64,000 nucleotides of DNA from Acetobacterium woodii (lineage in GTDB: Bacteria > Bacillota > Clostridia > Eubacteriales > Eubacteriaceae): the NCBI GenBank assembly GCA_016213825.1, contig JACQZP010000021.1:124001-188000 (forward strand), written 5' to 3'. The position numbers were made by a program, and so were the translations under genes. This document shows positions 9,444-16,446 of this stretch, piece after piece (the first letter of the stretch is position 1; each line of letters begins with the position of its first letter). The notes under the pieces were generated by a model that was not told the origin of the DNA, searched no databases, and saw only the letters and a list, made by a program, of their open reading frames with translations.

Positions 9444-9653
9444 TTAGGCTGGTAATGTCGCCAGATGAGCATTGAGTTTGTCAACTAAAGCATCGGCGCT
9501 GGTGCTGTGAACCTGACAAGCTTCTTCAATTGTTTCATTTTGAGAAGATGGGCATCCCAGACAATGCATCCCGATTTCTAATAGAATCGGGGCAAATCCG
9601 CCATCGATTCTTAATAATTCACCGATTTTCATATCTTTGGTAATCTTTTGCAT
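9444..9653 (-). CDS. DUF1858 (hybrid-cluster-associated disulfide domain) protein
   Basis: Small cytoplasmic protein of 69 residues. It has the DUF1858 signature, IDGGFAPILLEIGMHCLGCP near residues 16-35 with a Cys-x-x-Cys pair. Proteins of this family are often encoded beside hybrid-cluster (hydroxylamine/NO) or molybdopterin enzymes and are thought to act in redox or sulfur chemistry. A perfect AGGAGG precedes the ATG. It is transcribed away from the hemerythrin operon, from a promoter that would share the palindrome at 9731-9754. Confidence 0.85.
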   Translation of the reverse strand: MQKITKDMKIGELLRIDGGFAPILLEIGMHCLGCPSSQNETIEEACQVHSTSADALVDKLNAHLATLPA

Positions 9654-9708
9654 GGTAGAACCTCCTAAAATTTACTGAATTAACAGTCTTTTGTTTTATC
9701 TTGAACCT

Positions 9709-9776
9709 AGTATAACACAAAACTCCTTTTAATTTGTAGCTAAAGCTACAAATTTTTTCAAAAAAATGAATATAAT
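9709..9776. promoter_or_regulatory. Divergent promoters sharing one palindromic operator
   Basis: AATTTGTAGCT at 9731-9741 and AGCTACAAATT at 9744-9754 form a perfect inverted repeat with a 2-base centre, the size and symmetry of a Crp/Fnr-family site (TTGT...ACAA). Rightward there is a TATAAT at 9771-9776; leftward a TATACT at 9714-9709. Taking start sites about 7 bases beyond each -10 box, the palindrome centre lies at about -41 of both promoters. That is the class II activator position, and neither promoter has a good -35 box. Confidence 0.6.
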
Positions 9777-9844
9777 GAACGTATCAAATAAAAACACGAG
9801 GGCATTATTAAAGAATCACCCTCAACAATTTCAGGAGGACAAAA

Positions 9845-10450
9845 ATGAGTAAATTTTTAGGACCGATTCATTATTGGGTATATAACAAAATACAGATTCA
9901 ACAGGGCATCGTAGAAGAAATTATTGGCTTATACGGCGAGCAGGACTCCAATGCCAGCGAGGTATTAAACCGACACTATGGGGTTTCACAAACCAGTCCG
10001 TTAGAAGAGATCATCGACGAGAGCAACATTCACGGGTGGCTCCAAACCAACGTTACCCGGGCGGAATACAAACTGGCCGATAGCGTAACCACACTACTCA
10101 AGAAAGATCCGGATAATTTTAAGTCGATTGAGTCGATTTTTTTCAACAAAGGCAAAGCTTTATCCCAGGATAATATGACAGCAGCGATCGCCTATAAGAT
10201 TATCAGCGACAGTCTATTGGATGGGATGCCCTGTGATCATGCCAATGTTTTAATTGAAGAAAATGATGAGCACGTCATCTGGAAGCGCAACACCTGTGTC
10301 CATACTAATTTTTGGCAGGAAGTCGGCGGCGATATTAACGTCTATTATGCGCTAAGAGAAGCCTTGATTCAGGGTTTTCTCGAGAATTCCAGGTTAGTTT
10401 ATGAAAAAACCGATGAAGCAACCAATGTAATCAGGAGGGAAAACCGATGA
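9845..10450 (+). CDS. Uncharacterised protein co-transcribed with a hemerythrin
   Basis: Soluble protein of 201 residues that I do not recognise. It is acidic and mostly helical by composition, with conserved-looking Cys and His in MPCDHANVLIEENDEHVIW and RNTCVHTNFW near residues 128-160, which might bind a metal or a thiol. AGGAGG precedes the ATG. Its TGA overlaps the ATG of the hemerythrin gene (ATGA), so the two are translationally coupled and probably work together. A role in oxygen, NO or redox stress is suggested only by the neighbours and the shared operator upstream. Confidence 0.7.
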   Translation: MSKFLGPIHYWVYNKIQIQQGIVEEIIGLYGEQDSNASEVLNRHYGVSQTSPLEEIIDESNIHGWLQTNVTRAEYKLADSVTTLLKKDPDNFKSIESIFFNKGKALSQDNMTAAIAYKIISDSLLDGMPCDHANVLIEENDEHVIWKRNTCVHTNFWQEVGGDINVYYALREALIQGFLENSRLVYEKTDEATNVIRRENR

Positions 10451-11001
10451 ACAGTATTGAATTAATGGTCTACGAACATACCAATATTATCCGCATGCTT
10501 GCGGTTGTCCGCAAAGCCAGCTATGGCGTTATGAAGGGTGAGGACATCAATTATCAGGACTTTGACAAGATGATTGACTTTATCGCAAATTATGCCGATG
10601 TCCATCATCACGGCAAAGAAGAAAAGTTTCTATTTAAAGAAATGGTTGATCATCTGGGAAAAATGGGTACCAACCTGATTTCCCACGGGATGCTGGTGGA
10701 GCATGACTGGGGTCGATTATTTATCGCAGAATTAAAGGACGCCTTAAAACGGGTCCAGGCTGGGGATGATGAGAGCCGCCTGGATGTGATTGCCAATGCC
10801 GTTGGTTATGCCAACCACCTCGCCCGCCATATTACCAAGGAAGACACTGTGGTTTACACCTTTGCTGAAAAACAGCTGGCTCCCGAAATATTGGCGCAGA
10901 TCAACAACCAGACCGATGCATTTGAAGCAGCTGCCAGCCAACAGGGAGTTCAGAACTTCTACATTGAAATGCTGGTAGAATTGGAACAAAAATATTTATA
11001 A
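10447..11001 (+). CDS. Hemerythrin HHE-domain protein
   Basis: Protein of 184 residues built as a four-helix hemerythrin-like bundle. Candidate diiron ligands are His11, the His53-55 cluster with Glu58/59, His80, His86, His124 and His128 with Glu132, spaced as in HHE cation-binding domains. Such proteins bind oxygen or NO at a non-haem diiron centre and protect anaerobes from both. The start overlaps the preceding stop by 4 bases. A Crp/Fnr-type palindrome near -41 of the operon promoter suggests induction by the nearby regulator. Confidence 0.88.
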   Translation: MNSIELMVYEHTNIIRMLAVVRKASYGVMKGEDINYQDFDKMIDFIANYADVHHHGKEEKFLFKEMVDHLGKMGTNLISHGMLVEHDWGRLFIAELKDALKRVQAGDDESRLDVIANAVGYANHLARHITKEDTVVYTFAEKQLAPEILAQINNQTDAFEAAASQQGVQNFYIEMLVELEQKYL

Positions 11002-11051
11002 AACCGAAAAAATGACTTTAGCCTTTCAGACTCTGCCTTCATTAATGAAAG

Positions 11052-11166
11052 GAGGAAATGATTGCATCAATCGCTGGCAATCATTTCCTCTTGGGCATTA
11101 CATTGACATTCACAAGAGGAAGTGCCGGACAACACCAAGATTATGTTGATACACAATCTTGGTGTT
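11052..11166. other. Two perfect hairpins after the hemerythrin gene
   Basis: The first stem pairs GAGGAAATGATTGC (11052-11065) with its exact complement at 11077-11090. The second pairs AACACCAAGATT (11131-11142) with its exact complement at 11155-11166. Neither has a clear T run, so terminator function is uncertain; they may protect the 3' end of the hemerythrin mRNA. Confidence 0.45.
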
Positions 11167-11239
11167 GTTCCCGTCTGCACTCAACAATTTTCAAAACCCA
11201 CTGGGTGAAATTCGAGTCATTCCACTTGATAATCGCAGA

Positions 11240-11695
11240 TCAGCAAATCGGTACACAGATTTCGCACTTGTGGTTTTCGACCATTTTATATGCATAACGC
11301 TCCATCACTGGTTTTGAATGATCAATTTCATAGCCCCGACGGCTGAGTTCCAAAAACAGTTCCTGCCAGGCCTTGTTCATGGCTTCCGCGGTATGGTCAA
11401 TCTCAAAAACGGCATACTCTCCGGTAGCGATCTTCCCTTTTTGAAGTTCCTTGTCATTAATCAACGGTTCGCTACTAACAAGCAATCCGGCATCATACCG
11501 ACACGCCTCTGGTTTTGTCATTGCGGGATTATCTTGGGGAATTCCGAGAATGATTGACTCGTCATTTAATAAACCATTCACGCTGGCCCAGGTTTTTAAT
11601 TTCGCCATGGTCTCAATATTCCCGATCCCATAGGGACCAATTTTTCGGAAGTAAACAATTTCACACTCCGGGATCATTTCAATCGTCATTTTCAT
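11240..11695 (-). CDS. GyrI-like effector-binding domain protein
   Basis: Stand-alone GyrI-like (SbmC/AraC effector-binding) domain of 151 residues. It has the duplicated SHS2 pattern: an N-terminal strand with YFRKIGPYG near residues 15-23 and a C-terminal MERYAYKMVENHKCEICVPIC strand, the usual closing motif of the family. Members bind small hydrophobic molecules, protect gyrase or hydrolyse cyclopropanoids. No HTH is attached, so it is not itself a regulator. The ribosome site is GAAAGGA. It is monocistronic and convergent with the hemerythrin operon. Confidence 0.8.
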   Translation of the reverse strand: MKMTIEMIPECEIVYFRKIGPYGIGNIETMAKLKTWASVNGLLNDESIILGIPQDNPAMTKPEACRYDAGLLVSSEPLINDKELQKGKIATGEYAVFEIDHTAEAMNKAWQELFLELSRRGYEIDHSKPVMERYAYKMVENHKCEICVPIC

Positions 11696-11961
11696 TTTTA
11701 TTTTTTCCTTTCGCTTAACAAGTCAGACCGGTCTATAAGCAATTTACCATGATTTAAAATGAAAATAAACGAATTTTTTAAAAATGTTTTTTTGTCAATG
11801 ATACTAAAACTATCGGTTATGAAGCCATTATTACTGCAAACGCTGATAATGATTTTCTTTTTAGTTGAGTTAACGCGTCAATCCTGTTAAACTGAAACAG
11901 GTATCACTGGAGAATAAATCAGTCCCGCGATACCTAGTTTAAGTTTTTGAGGAGTAATCAT

Positions 11962-12612
11962 ATGTTAAACGATACAACCAATAATTATTTAAAAGCCTGC
12001 GAGTCCTGGCGTCTGAAATTTCTGAACATGGACAAGCAGCAGCTGCTGGAGAAATTGCCTGAAATCAAAACCGAGGCAGACTATCTTAGCTTGAAACTTT
12101 ATGGCCGAAAATTTGGGATTCATACTCAAACCGGAGAAATTGTTACGCTTGAAGATTGTAAGCCAGCAGCAATCATTAGCCAGTTAAACATTTATACGCT
12201 TCTTGGCTTCGCCTCACCTCAGGCTTCGTTAACGGACAAATGGGTTCCTTTCCGAGAACTGAGTGGCGCTTCCCCTTTTACAATGGCGTTTGAGAAACAT
12301 GTGCTGGAGCCGTTTGCCCTGACCTTTTCCGAACAGACTGAAAAACTAGCAAAAGCCTGTGAAGTTCTCAGTGGAGTCAACCTCTCCCACGCTGACGTCG
12401 GTTATCGCATCAACGCCTTTGACTGTATGCCCATCAAATTTCTTTTCTGGGATGGCGATGATGAATTCCCAGCGCAGGCCAACATTCTATATGATAACAG
12501 TGCCACGGATTTTATTCATGTCGAAAGCACCGTCAGCATCGCCATTGAAGGCATTGAGCGCCTGGCCGAAGCTGCCGGCATTGAGATTAAAGGTCCGATC
12601 TTTAAAATGTAG
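11962..12612 (+). CDS. DUF3786 domain protein
   Basis: Cytoplasmic protein of 216 residues matching the DUF3786 pattern: YLSLKLYGRKFGI in the first quarter, then a WVPFRELSGASPF segment, and ending with LFWDGDDEFPAQANILYDNSA. Such proteins occur in acetogens, methanogens and dehalorespiring anaerobes, often near Fe-S or corrinoid enzymes; the biochemical role is unknown. GAGGAG lies 7 bases before the ATG at 11962, so the longer start at 11947 (TTG, inside the ribosome site) is rejected. It is convergent with the UroD-type methyltransferase. Confidence 0.78.
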   Translation: MLNDTTNNYLKACESWRLKFLNMDKQQLLEKLPEIKTEADYLSLKLYGRKFGIHTQTGEIVTLEDCKPAAIISQLNIYTLLGFASPQASLTDKWVPFRELSGASPFTMAFEKHVLEPFALTFSEQTEKLAKACEVLSGVNLSHADVGYRINAFDCMPIKFLFWDGDDEFPAQANILYDNSATDFIHVESTVSIAIEGIERLAEAAGIEIKGPIFKM

Positions 12613-12642
12613 CTTGCTGACTAAACTACCCCGTTTCATTAA

Positions 12643-12675
12643 AACAGCCGGAGAACAATCTCCGGCTGTTTTTTT
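12643..12675 (+). terminator. Terminator of the DUF3786 gene
   Basis: AACAGCCGGAGA pairs perfectly with TCTCCGGCTGTT around an ACAA tetraloop and is followed by seven T. It lies between two convergent genes. Confidence 0.92.
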
Positions 12676-12751
12676 AGCTGTCTTTTTAATTCAGTTTATG
12701 ATTGATACAGTCAATTATGTCGCTTCATGTATCCCTTTTTATGCTAAACAA

Positions 12752-13762
12752 TTAAGCCATTTCTTTATTGATCTGATTCAATTCTTCAGTGATTGCTTCA
12801 TAAACGCCGGGATAGACGCTACCAGGTCCACCTTGAGTAATGCAAGGGATGTAATAGTGTTTTCCACAACGCGCGACGGCTTTGCGCACTTCAGCGCCAA
12901 CGCTTTCCTGGGTCCAGTTTTCTTCATCAATCAGGGAATTGTCAATGTCGCCCATGAAAGAAATCTGTCCGCCGTATTTTTTAATCAGTTCAGGAACGTT
13001 ATTTGAAGAAATACAACCTTGCCAGATATCAATTCCCATTTCAATCATGTGTGGAACCAAATTAGCCGCGAAGGAGTCACTGTGATGAACAACCAGTTCC
13101 ACGCCATTGGCTTTATAGAATCCGTAGATTTTTTTGTAAGCTGGTACAATAAATTCTTCAAACATATCTGGTGCCATAAATGAATTCAAGGAGCTGCCCC
13201 AGTCGTCATGATGGAAGAGACAGTCTGGTTTATAGTATTTGATCAGTTCAGCCGCATATTTCAATTCATATTCAACAATGTAGTCAATCAGCGCATGCAT
13301 TTCTTCTGGTTCTTCATAAAAACCCATCAAACAGTCTTCCATGCCCATTAAGTGATGACATTGTTCAAATACGCCTGGGGCAACAAATACTGTTGCAAAA
13401 ACTTCATTGCGGTCAATGGCTTCGATTGGTGGTAAAAATGGTGCCCATGCTTCCGCTGGTAAGTCTGTTTCAGGAGCTTTGACAACATCCCGCCATTTGG
13501 TAATATCCTTGAGGACTTTATGTTCTGCATCGTGTAACGGAAATGCGCCGGGAGTGCCAGCTGGCCAGGCAAAGGTAATTCCCCAGGCATTTTTTGCCGG
13601 TTCGCCACCAGGCATGGGAAAAGCACCCTGGGCTGTAATCGGATCACCCATGATCATTCCATAAATGGCATCTGTGCATACAAAGGCCTCATACTGATTG
13701 ACAAAGCGGTCAGGATTACCACCTTTAATCGTTTCCAATAAGTTCTGTCTTTTAGTTAGCAT
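12752..13762 (-). CDS. Uroporphyrinogen decarboxylase-fold (MtaA/CmuA-like) methyltransferase
   Basis: Protein of 336 residues of the URO-D superfamily. The LFHHDDWGSSLNSFMAPDMF segment near residues 188-207, VVHHSDSF near 227-234 and the later QGC and PCITQGGPG pieces supply His/Cys residues of the kind that hold Zn in methylcobamide:thiol or O-demethylating methyltransferases. In acetogens such enzymes move methyl groups between corrinoid proteins and acceptors such as tetrahydrofolate. No corrinoid protein gene is adjacent, so partner and substrate are unknown. A strong AGGAGG precedes the ATG. A perfect palindrome TTAACCGGTTAA lies 102 bases upstream. Confidence 0.8.
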   Translation of the reverse strand: MLTKRQNLLETIKGGNPDRFVNQYEAFVCTDAIYGMIMGDPITAQGAFPMPGGEPAKNAWGITFAWPAGTPGAFPLHDAEHKVLKDITKWRDVVKAPETDLPAEAWAPFLPPIEAIDRNEVFATVFVAPGVFEQCHHLMGMEDCLMGFYEEPEEMHALIDYIVEYELKYAAELIKYYKPDCLFHHDDWGSSLNSFMAPDMFEEFIVPAYKKIYGFYKANGVELVVHHSDSFAANLVPHMIEMGIDIWQGCISSNNVPELIKKYGGQISFMGDIDNSLIDEENWTQESVGAEVRKAVARCGKHYYIPCITQGGPGSVYPGVYEAITEELNQINKEMA

Positions 13763-14173
13763 TATCGTTTCCTCCTATAAAATAGCAATGGCACACATTT
13801 TTAAATGCGTTCATTATTGTAAAATCAATTATATCATCAGTTTTAACTAATATCAAGCATTACTTAACCGGTTAAATTTTATATTTTTTCACGCCAAAAT
13901 CGTTGCTTTAATGCGTTTTTTACGCTGCTATTGTAATCGTATTGAAATTATATATGGTAGTTCGCTATTTTGCAGTCTCGTTATTTTACATTTAATTAAA
14001 AAATCCATATGATTTTATCGAAGAAGTTCTATTTTGCCCGGGTTATCAAGAATGCATAGGTTATTGGTTATCGTAAGAATAAGATAGATCTATTTTAGAT
14101 ATGATTAATTTTCTGCTATAATGGGTATATACAAAAAAATGGTTGCCATGAGCAACAGAATGGAGATATAAAA
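13763..14173. other. Divergent intergenic region with a TTAACCGGTTAA palindrome
   Basis: AT-rich region between the methyltransferase and mop genes. It holds the 12-bp perfect palindrome TTAACCGGTTAA at 13864-13875, a possible operator. The rightward promoter is TTTAGA at 14094-14099, 17 bases, then TATAAT at 14117-14122. A small GTTGC/GCAAC hairpin lies in the mop leader at about 14142-14156. No gene or known riboswitch was recognised. Confidence 0.5.
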
Positions 14174-14587
14174 ATGAAATTAAGTGCAAGAAATCAATTC
14201 CCGGGAAAAGTTGAAACAATTCTGGAGGGCGCAGTAAACACCATCGTGACCCTGAAGACTGATGTTGGTAATATCTCAGCAACAATTTCTGTCGCTGCTG
14301 TTAAAGAATTGGGGCTGGCTGTTGGCAAAGATGCGACTGCCATTATTAAAGCAACCGAAGTTCTAATCGGCACCGGCGACTTCAAACTCAGTGCTCGAAA
14401 CCAGATCAGTGGTGAAATCACGGCTGTTCAAGAAGGCGCCGTAAATGCTATTGTCACCCTAAAAGCTGCCGGCGGAAGCCTCATCACTTCAACCATTTCG
14501 CTAGCGGCTGTTAAAGAACTGGGCTTGGCTCCTGGTGTAAAAGCAGTCGCGATTGTTAAAGCAACTTCGGTTATTATCGCCGCTTAG
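14174..14587 (+). CDS. Tandem Mop (TOBE) domain molybdopterin/molybdate-binding protein
   Basis: Protein of 137 residues made of two Mop repeats, about 1-67 and 70-137. Each opens with KLSARNQ and contains a V-T-L-K strand and an A-A-V-K-E-L-G-L turn. Such molbindins form hexamers that store molybdate or tungstate in the cytoplasm, consistent with an organism relying on Mo/W enzymes such as formate dehydrogenase. A sigma-A promoter lies at 14094-14122. The ribosome site is GGAGAT. The repeats differ enough at DNA level that the duplication is old. Confidence 0.88.
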   Translation: MKLSARNQFPGKVETILEGAVNTIVTLKTDVGNISATISVAAVKELGLAVGKDATAIIKATEVLIGTGDFKLSARNQISGEITAVQEGAVNAIVTLKAAGGSLITSTISLAAVKELGLAPGVKAVAIVKATSVIIAA

Positions 14588-14620
14588 TTTAAGGCATAAC
14601 CAAAGACCTGTATAGCTTAA

Positions 14621-14675
14621 AAAACCTTATGGTACTCCGGGATAGTTATCCGGTTAGCGTATCATAAGGTTTTTA
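14621..14675. terminator. Bidirectional terminator between mop and LysR genes
   Basis: AAAACCTTATG at 14621-14631 is complementary to CATAAGGTTTT at 14663-14673, with an inner CCGG-rich hairpin in the loop and T runs on both strands. It separates two convergent genes. Confidence 0.75.
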
Positions 14676-15542
14676 TTTGTAACACAAATTTACAAAATCC
14701 TGCATATAATCAGTTAGCAACTTATTCCGATGGTAAACAACCATTAGTTTTCGATCCAAATTCAAGTCTTTCACGACTACTTCTTTGAGGGTTCCCGCAG
14801 CCAATTCCTGCTGAACAAGCTGCATTGGTAGCACTGCCAGGCCAAAATTGTTTTCAGCAGCTTTTACCAAGGCAGTCGTGCTGGTGCTCTCCCAAATGGG
14901 ATTCACCGGAAATCCCCAATCACTCATTTTTGCTTCAAACAAATTTCTGACGCCGGCGCCTTTTTCACGTAAGAGCAGATCTTCTTTAATGATATCCTCA
15001 ACGGTAATCTTGTTATGATTAAAAATCGAATGAGCGGGACTGGCTACAATCACAATTCGATCTTTATAAAAAGCTCTCTGCACTAAGTCAAATTCATGAT
15101 TCACTTCTTCCGTCAGGGCAAAATCCAGCTCACCCTTGCGGATCATTTTAACTAAGTCTGATGATTTATTAACATAAATTGACACCTTTGCATCTGTATA
15201 AAGCGCTCGGTACTCACGAATATAACGATGAATCAGAACCGCACCAACGGTGTAATTAACACCAATACGCAAGTTTTTTCGTAAACCGTTTCGTTTCAGA
15301 CTATCTTCTGCCTTTACGTACAAGCTGACAATATGACTGGCATATTCATAAAGGTTTCGGCCAGCATCCGTAACAAAGATCTTGCGGGACAGTCGTTCAA
15401 AAAGCCGTACATCATAATAGCTTTCCAATTCTTTAATCGCCTGACTCACAGAGGGTTGTGTCATGAATAGTTTATTGGCTGCCCTTGTCATGCTCCCTTC
15501 GTTACAGACGGTAATAAATATGTTCAAATGCCGGTTTGTCAT
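14673..15542 (-). CDS. LysR-family transcriptional regulator
   Basis: Regulator of 289 residues. An N-terminal winged HTH (ITVCNEGSMTRAANKLFMTQ near residues 8-27, then SVSQAIKELE) is followed by a periplasmic-binding-like effector domain. The start is taken at 15542: the resulting MTNRHLNIF is typical of LysR proteins, and AGTAGGAT lies just upstream; an in-frame ATG at 15560 is less likely. It is convergent with the Mop gene and stands apart from other genes, so its target is unclear. Self-regulation from the 15.6-kb region is usual for the family. Confidence 0.85.
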   Translation of the reverse strand: MTNRHLNIFITVCNEGSMTRAANKLFMTQPSVSQAIKELESYYDVRLFERLSRKIFVTDAGRNLYEYASHIVSLYVKAEDSLKRNGLRKNLRIGVNYTVGAVLIHRYIREYRALYTDAKVSIYVNKSSDLVKMIRKGELDFALTEEVNHEFDLVQRAFYKDRIVIVASPAHSIFNHNKITVEDIIKEDLLLREKGAGVRNLFEAKMSDWGFPVNPIWESTSTTALVKAAENNFGLAVLPMQLVQQELAAGTLKEVVVKDLNLDRKLMVVYHRNKLLTDYMQDFVNLCYK

Positions 15543-16005
15543 AATCCTACTCTTTCTCATCGATCAGCACCAAACGAAAAGGATTGATTTTACCCACACC
15601 ATCGTGACTTTCTGTGCTTATGTCAATGCATCATATGCGTTTTTATTGATCAGACCTTTTACGTTTTAAAAACCTTTTGACTGTTAAAGATATCTCTGTG
15701 CCAGTATTTCTTAACTAGATTATTATTTCTTTTTATAATATAACATTTGTTTTGTATTGTTTCAATATGTTTTAGTCTATTTTAGTCTGTTATCACACCA
15801 TTTTATTTATGTACGCTTATATTTTTGAGCATAACTGAATTACGGGCATAAAAAATCGACCAAAACGATTATTATCAGTTTTGGTCGATTATGATTAATT
15901 TCACTCTGCGCCTGTTTTAACTCATATCAAATCAAAATCAGCATTATTTCAGACCGGCTGGTCATCTGATTGATTCCAGAATTGTGATTCTTGCCAAGAA
16001 GCTGT
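15543..16005. other. Intergenic region upstream of the LysR gene
   Basis: About 460 bases, very AT-rich. It holds the LysR promoter region, a direct repeat TTTTAGTCTA/TTTTAGTCTG near 15770, and a terminator hairpin (listed separately). No open frame of note. Confidence 0.5.
15849..15890 (-). terminator. Terminator of the 60-residue gene
   Basis: AATCGACCAAAAC at 15854-15866 pairs perfectly with GTTTTGGTCGATT at 15878-15890. Read leftward it runs into TTTTT. It lies about 115 bases after the stop at 16006. Confidence 0.8.
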
Positions 16006-16188
16006 CTAGCTTACCTGTTCGTAGCTGACAAAGGTAATATAGTCGTATTCGCAGTCTGAGCGTGACTCATCTCCTTTTGGGATCGATTTTATTCCACCAA
16101 TCAGTTTACCGCCACGTTCGAAAGCATCACTCAATTGTCGGTTGAAATCATGTGCATTGCCACTCGTAATAATACTTACTCTTCCCAT
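16006..16188 (-). CDS. Small DUF1737-like protein
   Basis: Protein of 60 residues starting at the ATG at 16188, which has GAGGG 7 bases before it; the ATG at 16203 would include that site. The pattern ITSGNAHDFNRQLSDAFERG followed by GGKLIGGIKSI resembles the beta-alpha-beta layout of DUF1737 proteins, whose function is unknown. It has its own terminator and no partner gene. Confidence 0.6.
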   Translation of the reverse strand: MGRVSIITSGNAHDFNRQLSDAFERGGKLIGGIKSIPKGDESRSDCEYDYITFVSYEQVS

Positions 16189-16446
16189 AATATTACCCTC
16201 CATTTTCTATTCAAAGTTTTCAAATAGTATAGCACAGGAAATATTTGTTGTATAAAAGTAATTTTATGCAAACCATTACTGTTTTATTTACTTAAGGTTT
16301 CTTTCAGTTATTGTTAATCTGCTCTTTTCGCCAGTGCCTTTTTCCGATAAACATTCTACGGCAGGTGCTTTGGCGCAATTGATGCGATCCACACGCCTTG
16401 CATTTCATAACATCCGGTTATTTTTGCTTTTCGGATTGACATTTGA

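Noticed and set aside
14101-14173. Molybdenum-cofactor riboswitch before the mop gene
   Set aside because: The leader is only about 45 bases after the promoter with one small hairpin; too short for the known motif.
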